From Candidatus Pelagibacter sp. (GTDB lineage: Bacteria; Pseudomonadota; Alphaproteobacteria; Pelagibacterales; Pelagibacteraceae), in contig NZJU01000020.1 of NCBI GenBank assembly GCA_002692325.1, forward strand, positions 1 through 24,169: 24,169 nt of DNA. The letters run 5' to 3'. Shown in pieces: positions 10,484-21,741 of the stretch. Each line of letters begins with the position of its first letter. The stretch's first letter is position 1. The notes below the pieces were generated by a model. The model searched no databases, was not told the origin of the DNA, and was given only the letters and a program-made list of their open reading frames with translations. Made by a program: the position numbers and the translations under genes.

Positions 10484-12436
10484 CTAGGAAAAGTTTATTG
10501 GATCAACATCAACCGTGAGTTTAATTTTAGAGGAAATAGTTAGTTTTTGTAGCATTATTCGTATATTTTTTTGCATTAATTTTTCGTTGCTAAATTTCAA
10601 CAAAAGCCTGGACCTGTAATAATTCTTAATTTTAGATAGAGGTGACTCTATTGGTCCTAAAACTTCTATATCTTTATTCTTTAAAAATTCTAATTTTAAC
10701 TCTTTAGCGCCTTTAAAACTGACTTCTTTTGACCTAGAGGATATTATTATTGCGATTAATCTTTTAAAGGGAGGTAAATTGTTTTCCTTTCTTAAGTTTA
10801 GTTCTTTTGTCAAAAAATCTTCAGGGTTATTTATTAAAGTCTTTTTTATTGAAAAATTTGAAGGAAAAAGACTTTGGTAGACAATGAGAGAGTCTTTTGA
10901 AAAACGTCCTGCCCTCCCACTTAACTGATTAAATAATTGAATATTCCTCTCAGTAGATCTTAAATCATAACCTTTTCCAGAGAAATCAGCATCAATCACG
11001 ACTATGCAATTGAGTTTATTGAAATTGTAACCTTTTGAAATCATTTGAGTTCCTACAATAATATCTACTTTATTTTCCTCTATATCTTTTAAAATTTTCT
11101 TTCCTTTTTTTTTACTTTTCAGATAATCACTTGAAAATATCTCAATATTTTTTTCTGGATATTTACTTTTCAATTCTTCAAATATTTTTTCTACTCCCGG
11201 ACCATATTTGTAAAAGTCACAATACTGATTATTTTTTTTACAAAAATTTTCTATCTTTTTTTGTTGCCCACAATAATGACAAATAAGTTTATTTACATTT
11301 TTGTGGTAAGTTAGATAAGTTGTACAGTTTTCACATAAAAATCTAAACCCACAATTCTTACATATTAGCATTACGGAGTGCCCTCTTCTGTTAATAAAAA
11401 AAAGGACTTGATCTCCCTGGTTTATATGCCTTTTGATTAAATTATAAGTTTCATCTGCTATATAATTATTTTTTTGTTTTTTAAGATTTAAATCAACTAT
11501 TTTTGCTGAAGCAAAAGGAAAATTATTAAATCTTTGATTTAATTTTATAGATGTGTATTTTTTATTCTTTATATTATTGAAAGTTTCTATTGACGGTATA
11601 GATGTAATCAAATTTATTGGTATTTTTTCTATTGAAGATCTAAGTATAGCCATGTCTCTTGCATTGTATATTAATCCCTCTTCTTGCTTGTATGACGAGT
11701 CATGCTCTTCATCTACTACGATTAATTTTAAGTTTTGAAAAGGTAAAAACAAGGATGATCTAGCACCTAAGACAACTTTTATCTTATTCCTTGCAACACC
11801 TTGCCATATTTTTCTTTTTTCTTTTAAAGAAACTTTTGAATGCCATAAGTCTGGTTTAAAACCAAAAAAATCAAAAAATCTTTTTTCTATTTGGCTTGTT
11901 AAATATATCTCAGGTAATAAAACTAGAGCTTGCTGATTTTTATTTAAGATATTTCTTATATTTTCAAAGTAAACTACAGTTTTTCCTGATCCTGTTACGC
12001 CTTGTAGGACACTTACATTAAACTTGTCTTCAAATTTACTAAAATGATTTACAGCTCTAAATTGTTCATCACTTAATTTAAGAAGATTTTTTTTTAAGAA
12101 AATTTTTTTAGATTTAACTTCATCGTCTTTTAAAAAAAAATTTTTATTGCTAAGGCACAATTTTAAAGCTAATCCCTTAGAACTCAAATTGTAAGTTGAA
12201 AATTCGTTTATAAATTTTATAAGATTTTTATTTAGATGAAAATTTAATTTTTTTTTAATATTTCTCACTTTAAAATTTTTTGACGTGATTTGTTCTTTGT
12301 CCCAAACAACTCCAATTTCATCAGATTTACCAAAAGGGACTATGACTAAGTCACCAATTTTAAGATTTTTAATTTTTCCAGAACTGTAAGTAAAAGGAAA
12401 CTGTATCTTTTTTGTTATTAGAACAGGATATTGCAT
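10484..12436 (-). CDS. priA: Primosomal protein N' (replication restart helicase PriA)
   Basis: PriA is a 3'-5' superfamily 2 DNA helicase that reloads the replisome at stalled forks. At 650 residues it is shorter than the E. coli protein (about 730). The Walker A motif GVTGSGKT is at 146-153, the DEEH box at 242-245, and GTQMISKGYNF and SGRAGR lie in the second helicase half. The cysteine-rich zinc region spans residues 359-406: pairs C359/C362, C368/C371 and C386/C389 are intact. The fourth pair is C399-K-K-N402, with a cysteine only at 406. Motif III reads TSIPSIET where SATPSLE is usual. The gene lies between lpdA and atpH on the same strand, 28 nt after the lpdA-side boundary. No damage to the reading frame is visible. 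Confidence 0.94.
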   Translation of the reverse strand: MQYPVLITKKIQFPFTYSSGKIKNLKIGDLVIVPFGKSDEIGVVWDKEQITSKNFKVRNIKKKLNFHLNKNLIKFINEFSTYNLSSKGLALKLCLSNKNFFLKDDEVKSKKIFLKKNLLKLSDEQFRAVNHFSKFEDKFNVSVLQGVTGSGKTVVYFENIRNILNKNQQALVLLPEIYLTSQIEKRFFDFFGFKPDLWHSKVSLKEKRKIWQGVARNKIKVVLGARSSLFLPFQNLKLIVVDEEHDSSYKQEEGLIYNARDMAILRSSIEKIPINLITSIPSIETFNNIKNKKYTSIKLNQRFNNFPFASAKIVDLNLKKQKNNYIADETYNLIKRHINQGDQVLFFINRRGHSVMLICKNCGFRFLCENCTTYLTYHKNVNKLICHYCGQQKKIENFCKKNNQYCDFYKYGPGVEKIFEELKSKYPEKNIEIFSSDYLKSKKKGKKILKDIEENKVDIIVGTQMISKGYNFNKLNCIVVIDADFSGKGYDLRSTERNIQLFNQLSGRAGRFSKDSLIVYQSLFPSNFSIKKTLINNPEDFLTKELNLRKENNLPPFKRLIAIIISSRSKEVSFKGAKELKLEFLKNKDIEVLGPIESPLSKIKNYYRSRLLLKFSNEKLMQKNIRIMLQKLTISSKIKLTVDVDPINFS

Positions 12437-12464
12437 TCTGTAATTTTATAAAAATTAACAATAT

Positions 12465-13868
12465 TTAAAAATGAATTGGTCTTTTATCAACAGCTAATGC
12501 TGCCTCTTTTATTGCTTCTGTGTGTGTAGGATGAGCATGGCAAGTCCGGGCAATATCTTCAGAACTAGCTCCAAATTCCATAGCTAAAGCCATTTCTGCA
12601 ATCATATCACCGCAATGAGGACCTATAATATGTACTCCTAAAACCTTATCTGTATCTCTATTAGCAAGTATCTTTACAAAACCTTCAGTTTCATTGTTCA
12701 CTTTTGCTCTTGAATTAGCCATAAAAGGAAATTTACCAATTTTGTAATTAATATTTTTTAATTTAAGTTGCTCCTCTGTCTTTCCAACATAAGCAACTTC
12801 AGGTGAAGTATAAATTACACCTGGAATTACATCATAATTTACATGTCCTGCTTGCCCTGCTAAGATTTCTGCTACCGCAATGCCTTCTTCCTCAGCTTTA
12901 TGCGCTAACATTGGTCCACGAATAACATCCCCTATTGCAAAAATATTTTTTATACTTGTTTGAAGTTTTTCGTTAACTTCTATTCTTCCCTTATTGTCTC
13001 TTTTAATCCCGATTTTGTTTAAATTGAGACCCTCTGTATATGGTTTTCTTCCAACTGCAATTAGAACTTTGTCAGTTGTAATTGAATATTTTTCTTTTGA
13101 CACATTGTCTTGACATTCTACTTTAATATTTGTGCCATCTTTTTTAAGAGCTGTCATTTTAGTATTTAGTTTAAATTTAATACCTTGTTTTGATAAAATT
13201 TTTTGAAATTCTTTAGATATTTCTTTATCCATCCCTGGCGTTATGTGATCTAAGAATTCTACTACAGTGACCTCTGAGCCTAATCTGGACCATACTGAAC
13301 CCATTTCTAAACCTATGTAACCTCCCCCTATTACTGTTAATTTTTTGGGTACACTTCTTAAAGATAAGGCTCCAGTCGAGGAAACAACGTTTATTTCGTC
13401 AATTTCAATACCAGGAATTGAAGTTGGAGACGAACCAGTGGCTATAACAATATTTTTTGTTTTATAATTTTTTTTCTCTCCCTCGCTGTAAACTACGACA
13501 TCTTCTGGAGAAAATATTACTCCCTTTCCTTTTAAGTAAGTCACTTTATTTTTTTTAAATAAAAATTCTACGCCTTTGGTTAAAACCTGAACTGATTTAT
13601 TTTTATTTGACATCATTTTTTCAATATTAAGTTTAATATTATTTACCTCTATACCTTGACTGTTAAAGTCTTTTGTTACTTTTTTGTAGTTTTCCGAAAG
13701 GTTCAACAAGCTTTTTGAGGGAATGCAACCTACATTTAAACATGTTCCTCCTAATGTTCCTCTGCTTTCGACACATGCAACAGAAAGGCCTAGTTGCGCC
13801 GCTCTTATTGCGCAGACATAACCACCTGGGCCACCACCTATTACAATTAAGTCAAATTTTTTATTCAT
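12465..13868 (-). CDS. lpdA: Dihydrolipoamide dehydrogenase (E3)
   Basis: This FAD enzyme reoxidises the dihydrolipoyl arm of E2 and passes electrons to NAD+. The 467 residues match the family. The FAD-binding GGGPGG is at 11-16, the redox disulfide C43-LNVG-C48 follows, the NAD-binding GGGYIGLEMGSVWSRLG comes mid-protein, the second FAD motif is FAIGDVI, and the catalytic H446/E451 sit in HPTHTE. It lies two nucleotides downstream of sucB, so it is the E3 of the 2-oxoglutarate dehydrogenase complex. It may also serve other lipoyl complexes if no second copy exists elsewhere. Confidence 0.98.
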   Translation of the reverse strand: MNKKFDLIVIGGGPGGYVCAIRAAQLGLSVACVESRGTLGGTCLNVGCIPSKSLLNLSENYKKVTKDFNSQGIEVNNIKLNIEKMMSNKNKSVQVLTKGVEFLFKKNKVTYLKGKGVIFSPEDVVVYSEGEKKNYKTKNIVIATGSSPTSIPGIEIDEINVVSSTGALSLRSVPKKLTVIGGGYIGLEMGSVWSRLGSEVTVVEFLDHITPGMDKEISKEFQKILSKQGIKFKLNTKMTALKKDGTNIKVECQDNVSKEKYSITTDKVLIAVGRKPYTEGLNLNKIGIKRDNKGRIEVNEKLQTSIKNIFAIGDVIRGPMLAHKAEEEGIAVAEILAGQAGHVNYDVIPGVIYTSPEVAYVGKTEEQLKLKNINYKIGKFPFMANSRAKVNNETEGFVKILANRDTDKVLGVHIIGPHCGDMIAEMALAMEFGASSEDIARTCHAHPTHTEAIKEAALAVDKRPIHF

Positions 13869-13870
13869 GT

Positions 13871-15193
13871 TTATAAATTTAAAAAAAGTCTTTTCGGTTG
13901 CTCAAGCGACTCTTTAACTATTTTTAAAAATGATACAGCTTCTTTACCATCAATAATCCTGTGATCATAGGATAAAGCTAAGTACATTATTGGTCTAATC
14001 TTAACATCGCCATTTACATTAGTTGGTCTTTCAATAATATTATGCATTCCCAAAACTGCAGATTGAGGTGGATTTAAAATGGGTGTTGATAGCATCGAGC
14101 CGTATATTCCTCCGTTTGTTATTGTGAAAGTGCCACCTTGTAAATCATCTATTGTTATTCTTCCATCTCTTGCTTTTTGCCCTAAATCACCAATTTTTTT
14201 TTCAATATCAGCAAATGACATTTCATCAGACTTTTTAAGAACAGGAACAACTAATCCTTTATCAGTGCCTACTGCTATACTTACATTGTAGTAGTTTTTA
14301 TAAACTATCTCGTCTCCTTGAATTTCTGAATTAACTGCTGGAAAGTTTTTTAGGCCAATTATTGAAGCTTTTACAAAAAATGACATGTATCCCAACTTGA
14401 CAGAGTACAGTTTATTGAACTCTTCTTTGTAAAGGTTTCTCATTGAAATTACTTCGCTCATATCAACCTCATTAAATGTTGTTAACATAGCGGCATTTTC
14501 TTGAGCTTCTTTAAGTCTTTTAGCTATAGTAATTCTTAATCTAGTCATTTTTATTCTTTCCTCAGGTCCAAATGTTAATTTCCTTTCTGAAGGTTTTGGT
14601 TTTTTTCCCATCAAAGCCATTACATCCTCTTTTAGGATTAAGCCGCTTTTACCAGAACCCTCAACTAGATTGATATTAATATTTGATTCTGTAGCTAATT
14701 TCCTTGCTGATGGTGAGACAGATTTAGTAGCCTCAGCTCTAACTTCCTTATATTCATTTGAAAGAATTAAAGGCTCTTCTTTTTTAGTTACACCATTAGA
14801 GTTTTTCATCTCATCCATTTTAGGACTAGAGTCTGTTTCTTTTTCATTTTTTTTGCTAGCTTGTTCTTTAATTTCATTATCTATTTTTAATGGAGGCTTG
14901 TAATCTTGAAGTGCTTTTTCTTTTACTTTAAAATTTTTTTTTTCGACTGGCATCTTAGATTGGCCAATAGTACCTAGAGTTGCTCCAACATTTACCGTTT
15001 GACCCTCCTTCGCAGATATGGTCTCTAGTACACCATTCGACGGTGCTGGAACTTCTATATTAACTTTGTCCGTTTCAAGTTCTACTAAAGGTTCATCTGA
15101 ATTTACTTTTTCACCTTTGGATTTCAGCCATTTTGAAACTGTAGCCTCGGTAATTGACTCTCCGAGTGTTGGAACTAAAATTTTATTTGACAT
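13871..15193 (-). CDS. sucB: 2-oxoglutarate dehydrogenase E2, dihydrolipoamide succinyltransferase
   Basis: It transfers the succinyl group from the E1-bound intermediate to CoA via a swinging lipoyl arm. The 440 residues contain one lipoyl domain (1-77) with the lipoylated lysine at K43 in [13 protein letters not shown] charged Lys/Glu-rich linker follows, then the E3-binding domain ([15 protein letters not shown] and [11 protein letters not shown]), and then the catalytic domain from about residue 215, with H411 and D415 in YDHRIIDG. The single lipoyl domain is usual for SucB. Its ATG overlaps the sucA stop by one base (TAATG), and lpdA follows after two bases. Confidence 0.97.
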   Translation of the reverse strand: MSNKILVPTLGESITEATVSKWLKSKGEKVNSDEPLVELETDKVNIEVPAPSNGVLETISAKEGQTVNVGATLGTIGQSKMPVEKKNFKVKEKALQDYKPPLKIDNEIKEQASKKNEKETDSSPKMDEMKNSNGVTKKEEPLILSNEYKEVRAEATKSVSPSARKLATESNININLVEGSGKSGLILKEDVMALMGKKPKPSERKLTFGPEERIKMTRLRITIAKRLKEAQENAAMLTTFNEVDMSEVISMRNLYKEEFNKLYSVKLGYMSFFVKASIIGLKNFPAVNSEIQGDEIVYKNYYNVSIAVGTDKGLVVPVLKKSDEMSFADIEKKIGDLGQKARDGRITIDDLQGGTFTITNGGIYGSMLSTPILNPPQSAVLGMHNIIERPTNVNGDVKIRPIMYLALSYDHRIIDGKEAVSFLKIVKESLEQPKRLFLNL

Positions 15194-18084
15194 TAATTAT
15201 ACTTTCCTACTATCTTTTCTAATATTTCTCTTTGTTGTGCAACATGTTTATTAAGATTTCCAGTCGCAGTAGATGAAGATGGTTTTCTACCCACAAATTT
15301 AACTTTTTTTATCTTCAATCGAGTTATTTCAAGAGTTCGATCTATATAATTTCTCACAGTATTCCAAGCGCCCATATTTTTAGGCTCTTCTTGACACCAA
15401 ATAAAATCTGCATTTTTATATCTCTTTAAAAGTAAGGCTAACGTTTTTACAGGGAATGGATAAAGTTGCTCTATTCTAATAAAAGTAACTTCATTATTTT
15501 TTGATTTTTCTCTTGCGTCAATTAAATCAAAATAAATTTTACCTGAACACATTATAACCTTTTTAATCTTTTGATCTTTTTTAAGTTCAAGAAGATTATT
15601 GTTTTTTTCATATGCATGATCCTCCAAAACTCTGTGGAACGAATTTTTTTTTGTAAAGTCTTTTATGAATGATATACATCTTTTATTTCTTAATAATGAT
15701 TTAGGTGTCATAATTATCAATGGTTTTCTAAATTCTCGATGTAATTGTCTTCTTAGTGCGTGAAAATAGTTTGCTGGAGTAGTACAATTAATAACCTGAA
15801 TATTTTCTCCTGCGCACATTTGCAAAAATCTCTCTAATCTTGCTGATGAATGTTCAGGTCCTTGACCCTCATAACCATGAGGTAGCAGCATCACTAGGCC
15901 ACTAGCTCTGCCCCATTTGGCTTCCCCTGACGTTATAAATTGATCGATAATTACTTGAGCTCCATTTGCGAAATCACCAAATTGCGCTTCCCACAACACC
16001 AACGTATCTGGTTCAGATAATGAATAGCCAAACTCAAATCCTAGAACTGCAAGCTCAGAAAGTAAACTGTCAATTATTTCGAATTTTTTTTGATTACTTG
16101 ATATGTTGTTGAGCGGTACATATCTTTGATGATTTTCTTGATTTCTTACGACTGCATGCCTTTGGCTGAAAGTTCCCCTTCCAGAATCTTGGCCAGAAAG
16201 TCTCACAGAAAAACCTTCTTCTAAAAGTGTTCCGAACGCTAATGCCTCTGCCGTGGACCAATCAATTGGTCCATTGTCGTCAAATTTTTTCAGTCGTAAA
16301 TCGAAAATTTTAGATAAAGTTTTATGAATTTTAAAATCATCTGGAATTTTTGATATTTTTTTTCCAATATCTATTAATTTAGATCTTTCCACTCCGCTAA
16401 CACCTCTTTTGTCTTTTCCTAAGCCAGGTTTAAATCGAGACCAAACACCATCAAACCATTTTAGTTCGGATTTGTAATTTTCAGATGCTTTGTACTCTTT
16501 TTCTAAAAAATCTTTAAATTTTTTTTTATCTTCTTGAATTTGCTCGTTAAGAATTAATCCTTCTTTATGTAATTGATTGCCATATATTGAAAGAGTTGTT
16601 GGTTGAGTTTTTATTACTTTATACATTAAAGGCTGAGTGAATGAAGGTTCATCTCCCTCATTGTGTCCATATCGTCTATAACACACCATATCAATAACAA
16701 CGTCCCTATTAAATTTTTGTCTGTATTCTGTTGCAATTTTTGCGCAGTGCACAACAGCTTCGGGATCATCACCATTTACATGAAAAATTGGTGCTTGCGC
16801 TAATTTAGCAACGTCAGAGGGATATGGAGATGAACGAGCAAATCTAGGTGCAGTAGTAAATCCAATTTGATTGTTAACAATAAGATGTATAGTTCCACCA
16901 GTGTTGTGCCCAGGTAAGCCTGACATCGCAAAACACTCTGCGACTACTCCTTGTCCTGCAAATGCAGCATCACCGTGAATTAAAACTGGAACTACTTTTT
17001 TTCTTTTCGGATCGTTATGAAAAAATTGTTTAGCTCTTACTTGCCCAAGAACTACAGGATTAACTGCCTCTAAATGAGAGGGATTATCCGTAAGGCTTAT
17101 ATGAACAATATTTTCATCAAACTCTCTATTTGAAGAGGCTCCTAAGTGATATTTTACATCTCCTTCAAAATCTTTTTTTGCGGATACTTTTTTTCCAAAA
17201 AATTCACTAAAAATAGTCTTAAATGGCTTACCCATCACATTAGCTAGAACATTCAATCTACCTCTATGAGGCATTCCTATTTTAATTTCTTTTACTCCTA
17301 AGTTTCCACCTCTTTTAATTATTTGTTCTAATGCTGGAATTAGAGACTCTGCTCCGTCTAAACCAAATCTTTTTGTACCTACAAACTTTACGTGAAGATA
17401 CTTTTCAAATCCCTCTGCTTCAACTAACTTGTTGAAAATTGCTTTTTTTCCTTTATCTGTGAAAGCCACTTTTTTTTCTGGACCCTCAATTCTATCTCTT
17501 ATCCAAGCTTTCTCATCTGGATCACTCATGTGCATAAATTCATAACCTATTTTTGATGAGTAAGTTTTTTTAAGAATATCCAGAATTCTTTTTAAACTTG
17601 CATATTGAAGACCAAGAACGCCATCCAAAAAAATATTTCTCTCATAATCTTTACCATTGAAGCCATAAGTCTCGGGTTGTAGTTCAGGATGTTCATCTTT
17701 TTTTTGTATTTTTAAAGGGTCTAGATTTGCTGTTAAGTGGCCACGTATTCTATAAGCACGTATTAACATTATTGCTCGAACAGAGTCCTTGGCTGCTTGT
17801 TGTGTTTGATCAAAGTTTTGTGTTTCCTCACTTACTTTGTTTTCTTTAGTTTCAATTTTTTTTAATTTTGTAATTTTTTTTTTTGGTGACCAGCTTGGAC
17901 CATTGAAATTACTAAGAATTGCATTTTTCTCGTCACCTAAACCTTCGAAAAAAGTCTGCCAATCTTGAGATAAACTGTCTGGATCAATTAGATACTGAGA
18001 ATATAATTCCTCTATCAATTTTGAGCTAGCGCCTGCTAAAAAGGAAGTTTTTTTATAAATCTGATTATCTTTATACGAGGACAT
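15193..18084 (-). CDS. sucA: 2-oxoglutarate dehydrogenase E1 component
   Basis: This thiamine diphosphate enzyme decarboxylates 2-oxoglutarate and succinylates the lipoyl arm of SucB in the TCA cycle. The 963 residues match the family. The N-terminal segment with [12 protein letters not shown] (38-49) is the E2-binding arm type. MPHRGRLN is at 271-278, [10 protein letters not shown] at 370-379 and NNQIGFTT at 404-411, covering the thiamine diphosphate and metal region. The C-terminal half has [49 protein letters not shown] and [13 protein letters not shown] 29-nt spacer separates it from sucD, the longest gap within the suc-lpd genes, with only a weak AAGAA ribosome-binding site. Confidence 0.98.
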   Translation of the reverse strand: MSSYKDNQIYKKTSFLAGASSKLIEELYSQYLIDPDSLSQDWQTFFEGLGDEKNAILSNFNGPSWSPKKKITKLKKIETKENKVSEETQNFDQTQQAAKDSVRAIMLIRAYRIRGHLTANLDPLKIQKKDEHPELQPETYGFNGKDYERNIFLDGVLGLQYASLKRILDILKKTYSSKIGYEFMHMSDPDEKAWIRDRIEGPEKKVAFTDKGKKAIFNKLVEAEGFEKYLHVKFVGTKRFGLDGAESLIPALEQIIKRGGNLGVKEIKIGMPHRGRLNVLANVMGKPFKTIFSEFFGKKVSAKKDFEGDVKYHLGASSNREFDENIVHISLTDNPSHLEAVNPVVLGQVRAKQFFHNDPKRKKVVPVLIHGDAAFAGQGVVAECFAMSGLPGHNTGGTIHLIVNNQIGFTTAPRFARSSPYPSDVAKLAQAPIFHVNGDDPEAVVHCAKIATEYRQKFNRDVVIDMVCYRRYGHNEGDEPSFTQPLMYKVIKTQPTTLSIYGNQLHKEGLILNEQIQEDKKKFKDFLEKEYKASENYKSELKWFDGVWSRFKPGLGKDKRGVSGVERSKLIDIGKKISKIPDDFKIHKTLSKIFDLRLKKFDDNGPIDWSTAEALAFGTLLEEGFSVRLSGQDSGRGTFSQRHAVVRNQENHQRYVPLNNISSNQKKFEIIDSLLSELAVLGFEFGYSLSEPDTLVLWEAQFGDFANGAQVIIDQFITSGEAKWGRASGLVMLLPHGYEGQGPEHSSARLERFLQMCAGENIQVINCTTPANYFHALRRQLHREFRKPLIIMTPKSLLRNKRCISFIKDFTKKNSFHRVLEDHAYEKNNNLLELKKDQKIKKVIMCSGKIYFDLIDAREKSKNNEVTFIRIEQLYPFPVKTLALLLKRYKNADFIWCQEEPKNMGAWNTVRNYIDRTLEITRLKIKKVKFVGRKPSSSTATGNLNKHVAQQREILEKIVGKYN

Positions 18085-18113
18085 TTTCTTATTTTAACAT
18101 AAAATTTCAAAAA

Positions 18114-18989
18114 TCAAGTATTAAGTTTCTTATAAAGAGTTTTGCCTATATCTGCTGGTGATTTGGAGATTATTATGTCAGCTGATTTCATTTTTTCAAT
18201 CTTATCCTCTGCGCCACCTTTGCCTCCAGAAATAATGGCCCCGGCATGACCCATTCTTCTGCCTGGAGGGGCAGTGAGCCCAGCAATAAATCCAACTATT
18301 GGTTTTTTTATATTAAATTTTTTTAAAAATTCTGCTGCTTCTTCCTCTGCAGTTCCTCCAATTTCTCCAATCATAATTATTGACTCAGTTTTCTCGTCCC
18401 TTAGGAAGAGTTCTAGACAATCTATAAAATTGGTCCCATTTATTGGGTCACCACCAATGCCAATACATGTGGACTGGCCTAGACCTGCCTCTGAAGTTTG
18501 GGCAACCGCTTCATATGTGAGTGTTCCAGATCTAGACACCACACCCACTGATCCTTTTTTATGGATGTTGCCTGGCATAATTCCTATCTTACATTCATCT
18601 GGTGTTATTATTCCTGGACAATTAGGACCGATGAGCCTACTTTTACTTTTTTCTAAATTGTTTTTGACTTTAAGCATGTCTATAACTGGTATGCCCTCAG
18701 TAATACAGACTATTAATTCAATTTCAGCATCTGATGCCTCTATGATTGCGTTTGCAGCAAACTTAGGAGGAACATATATCATAGTGGCGTCGGGTTTAAC
18801 TTTGTCTTTTGCTTCTTGGACTGAATTAAACACCGGCAATCCTAAATGTTTTTGTCCACCTTTTTTTGGCGTAACTCCTCCAACTAAATTTGTTCCATAC
18901 TTTATTGCTTGTTCAGAATGAAATGTTCCATGAGTACCAGTAAAACCCTGGCAAATAACTTTTGTATTCTTGTCAATCAAAACAGACAT
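18114..18989 (-). CDS. sucD: Succinyl-CoA synthetase alpha subunit
   Basis: Together with SucC it interconverts succinyl-CoA and succinate, coupled to nucleoside triphosphate formation. The 291-residue protein has the CoA-binding N-terminal domain ([35 protein letters not shown]). The ligase half has [20 protein letters not shown] and [19 protein letters not shown], and the phosphorylated histidine is H248 in [10 protein letters not shown]. Start and length agree with the family. It abuts sucC with no spacer (sucC stop at 18990). The usual + shadow frame opposite it is not a gene. Confidence 0.98.
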   Translation of the reverse strand: MSVLIDKNTKVICQGFTGTHGTFHSEQAIKYGTNLVGGVTPKKGGQKHLGLPVFNSVQEAKDKVKPDATMIYVPPKFAANAIIEASDAEIELIVCITEGIPVIDMLKVKNNLEKSKSRLIGPNCPGIITPDECKIGIMPGNIHKKGSVGVVSRSGTLTYEAVAQTSEAGLGQSTCIGIGGDPINGTNFIDCLELFLRDEKTESIIMIGEIGGTAEEEAAEFLKKFNIKKPIVGFIAGLTAPPGRRMGHAGAIISGGKGGAEDKIEKMKSADIIISKSPADIGKTLYKKLNT

Positions 18990-20150
18990 TTATTTAATTG
19001 CCTCTACTATTTTTTTTGCCGCATTATTTAAGTCTGTAGCTGATAATATTTTCAATCCTGATTTTTCTAAAATTTCTTTACCCTCTATAAAATTTGTGCC
19101 AGCTAATCTAACAACTAATGGTACTTTTAACCTGGTCTCTTTTGCTGCATCTACCACACCCTGTGCAAGCACATCGCATCGCATTATGCCTCCAAAAATA
19201 TTAACAAGAATGCCTTTAACATTCTTATCCGACAAAATGAGTTTAAATGCAGCTTCAACTTTTTCTTTTGATGCGCCGCCTCCTACATCTAAAAAATTTG
19301 CCGGTTCTTGCCCATATAATTTAATGATGTCCATTGTAGCCATTGCTAATCCGGCGCCATTCACCATGCATCCAATCGTTCCATTTAATTTAATATAAGC
19401 TAATTCGTTTTTGCTTGCCTCAATTTCAGCTGGATCTTCTTCGTTTAGATCTCTAAGCTTATAAATATCTAGTTGTCTAAAAAGTGCATTATCATCAAAA
19501 TTCACTTTTGCATCCAAACAAATTAATTTACCATTAGTTGTAATAATTAATGGATTTATCTCAATTAGAGTGGCATCTTTTTTTAAGAGTATTTCATAAA
19601 GAGCATTAACAATTTTTTTTCCATCAATAAATTGTTTGTCATCTAAATTAAAAGGCTTCAATACGTCTTTTATATCTTGCTCGCTGAGTTTATCTTTAAG
19701 AGGGAATTTATTTGTGATTATTTTTTCAGGACTTTCTTCGGCAACTTTTTCAATATCAACTCCACCTTCAATACTACTTATGAAAGCAATTTTTGACGAT
19801 GCTCTATCCACTAAACAGGAGAGATATAACTCTTTTGATATATCTGATGCTTCCTCAACATAAACTCTTTTGACTTCTTTTCCGTCAGGTCCAGTTTGAT
19901 GGGTTATCAATTTTTTACCAAACATATTGGTAATTTCCTGCCGAAGCTTATCAAAATCAGAGACCAGTTTGACTCCTCCAGCCTTACCTCGACCACCAGC
20001 ATGGATCTGTGCTTTAACAACAAATTTTTTAGACTTAAGTTTTTTAATTTCTGTAGATATATCGTTTAAAGATAAAATTACAACTCCATTAGAAACTGGA
20101 GCGCCATGATCTTTTAAAATCTTTTTTGCTTGATGCTCATGAATATTCAT
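18990..20150 (-). CDS. sucC: Succinyl-CoA synthetase beta subunit
   Basis: This is the nucleotide- and succinate-binding subunit of succinyl-CoA synthetase. The 386 residues start MNIHEHQAKKILKDHGAPVS, typical for the family. The ATP-grasp domain carries HAGGRGKAGG at 50-59 and ATLIEINPLIIT. The C-terminal ligase domain carries NGAGLAMATMDIIKLYG, FLDVGGGA and NIFGGIMRCD at 317-326. Only seven bases separate it from the upstream membrane-protein gene on the same strand. Its promoter must therefore lie inside that gene or further upstream. In many alphaproteobacteria mdh occupies this upstream position. Confidence 0.98.
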   Translation of the reverse strand: MNIHEHQAKKILKDHGAPVSNGVVILSLNDISTEIKKLKSKKFVVKAQIHAGGRGKAGGVKLVSDFDKLRQEITNMFGKKLITHQTGPDGKEVKRVYVEEASDISKELYLSCLVDRASSKIAFISSIEGGVDIEKVAEESPEKIITNKFPLKDKLSEQDIKDVLKPFNLDDKQFIDGKKIVNALYEILLKKDATLIEINPLIITTNGKLICLDAKVNFDDNALFRQLDIYKLRDLNEEDPAEIEASKNELAYIKLNGTIGCMVNGAGLAMATMDIIKLYGQEPANFLDVGGGASKEKVEAAFKLILSDKNVKGILVNIFGGIMRCDVLAQGVVDAAKETRLKVPLVVRLAGTNFIEGKEILEKSGLKILSATDLNNAAKKIVEAIK

Positions 20151-20157
20151 AATCTAG

Positions 20158-21741
20158 TCAACATTTATTTATCTCATGCTTAGAAAAAACCTTTTCAACT
20201 ATTTGAACACTATCAAAGCAATATTCAGGTAAAAAAGTTTTAAAATTGTTAATATTTATATTATTTTTAGCATTACTATCAATAATATAAATAACTTCAA
20301 TGTTGTTATTTTTAATTTTGTTATTGATGAAATTTTTATATAAATCAAAATACTTGTTATTATTAAGAGGATAACTATTATTATCGTGGGTGTACCATCT
20401 ATTTAGATTGTGTAAATTTTCGTCAAGTAAAATAGAATAAAACTGGTAATCAGTGATCACCATTTTGATTCTCTCGTCAGCTTTAATCTCAGTTAAACTT
20501 TGATTTATTACGTTTATTTCTTTCTTAGGATTTTTTGAGTAGACAGGGGTAATCCATTTTAATCCTCTGAATTTAGGGCTTAAGTTATTCGCATTAATTG
20601 CGTAGTTAAGATCTACAGATTGTAAGTCTATAAATTTTCTTTTTAGAACATAATCATTAAAGTATTTTATAGACGAAATACTGACAATTATAATTACAAA
20701 AAAGTTCAAATAATTTTTTTTATTAAAATATCGAGAAATTCCGTAATGCGCAAATAACCCTAAGATCGGAATAAGTGAGAATATAAAAGTTTGATTTGCG
20801 GTAATTAGTTGATTGAAAATAAATAGATAGCTAGACAAAATTATAATTATAAAAATAATAAAATCTTGATTTTTTTTTTTTTCTTTTAAATCAGGACATC
20901 TTATTAAACAAAAAACCAAAAATATCAAAAGAATATGAAAAAATTTAAAATGACCGATTACACTTTTGAAATTAAAGTTTGAACTTAGGGCAATAAATGC
21001 GCTATCCTCGTTAAAGATTCTACTTAAACCAATGGACGATGGGAAAAAAATATATTGATTTAAAAAATCATAAAATTGAATATTGAAATTTAACAAAATC
21101 AAAAATAAAAATATCAAAGAAATAAAAGAACCAGATACTAAAAGTAGAATATTTTTATAATTTTTAGATATTAATAAATTTACAAAAATAATGATAATGG
21201 AAAGAATTATAATGTAAATACTTGGAGTTTGCATAAATAAAAACGACATTAAAAAAATTACAGGAAGAAAAAACCATGAGCTTTTTTTGTCCTCTTTTAT
21301 TGCTAAGCACAGTACAAACAAACCAAGTAATGAAAATATAAAAGCATGCTGATAAGCAAATGGCGTTCCTACTAATGGATAAAGAAGGGCTGATATTAGT
21401 ATACAGTAAGAAAAAATTAAGTTTTTATTCAAGTTAAACTTTAAAAAAAAGAAATAAGAAAATAAGCAAGCAAACATATTTGCAAAAGAAGAATGAATTA
21501 AATAACTATTCCAATTAATTCCAAAGATTTTAAAAAAAATCGATTGAAGTATATCAACACCAAATCCTGTTGAGATCCAGAAATCTTTAATTGGGATTTG
21601 TCCTTTCAAAATTAAATATCCAGTGTCAAAATAGGCAAAAGTATCGATTGGAAAAACACCGATGTTACCAAAATAAAAATTTATAGAAAAAGAAAAAATA
21701 GATAAAAAAAATATAATCAATATATTTTGAATTTTACTCAT
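20158..21741 (-). CDS. Multi-pass membrane protein, probable GT-C-type glycosyltransferase
   Basis: The function is not certain. The 527-residue protein has about ten hydrophobic helices in residues 5-360 and a soluble C-terminal domain of about 165 residues, ending FLPEYCFDSVQIV...SKHEINKC. The first loop after helix 1 reads DTFAYFDTGYLILKGQIPIKDFW (cut here into motif: D33 to W55), which resembles the D-x-a-Y-x-x-G-G-xP-x-D-F pattern of polyprenyl-phosphate-sugar transferases (GT39/PMT_2-like). I infer that it transfers a sugar to a surface glycan or lipid. Its start overlaps the upstream methyltransferase by 8 nt, so the two are probably coupled. The gene is very AT-rich and carries an A13 run. 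Confidence 0.6.
   Translation of the reverse strand: MSKIQNILIIFFLSIFSFSINFYFGNIGVFPIDTFAYFDTGYLILKGQIPIKDFWISTGFGVDILQSIFFKIFGINWNSYLIHSSFANMFACLFSYFFFLKFNLNKNLIFSYCILISALLYPLVGTPFAYQHAFIFSLLGLFVLCLAIKEDKKSSWFFLPVIFLMSFLFMQTPSIYIIILSIIIIFVNLLISKNYKNILLLVSGSFISLIFLFLILLNFNIQFYDFLNQYIFFPSSIGLSRIFNEDSAFIALSSNFNFKSVIGHFKFFHILLIFLVFCLIRCPDLKEKKKNQDFIIFIIIILSSYLFIFNQLITANQTFIFSLIPILGLFAHYGISRYFNKKNYLNFFVIIIVSISSIKYFNDYVLKRKFIDLQSVDLNYAINANNLSPKFRGLKWITPVYSKNPKKEINVINQSLTEIKADERIKMVITDYQFYSILLDENLHNLNRWYTHDNNSYPLNNNKYFDLYKNFINNKIKNNNIEVIYIIDSNAKNNININNFKTFLPEYCFDSVQIVEKVFSKHEINKC
20870..20882 (-). repeat. A13 homopolymer within the membrane-protein gene
   Basis: Thirteen T on the + strand read as A13 in the coding direction, encoding E-K-K-K-N-Q between two membrane helices (about residue 288). 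It is the longest single-base run I noticed in the window. Such runs invite polymerase or replication slippage, and they are also frequent sites of sequencing error. Confidence 0.9.

Noticed and set aside
18274..18921. 215-codon open frame on the + strand opposite sucD
   Set aside because: It lies wholly antisense to a highly conserved gene and shows no family motif. Such mirror frames are common opposite conserved coding DNA.
18970..19398. 142-codon open frame on the + strand opposite sucC
   Set aside because: It is antisense to conserved sucC codons, has no recognisable domain and no plausible start context.
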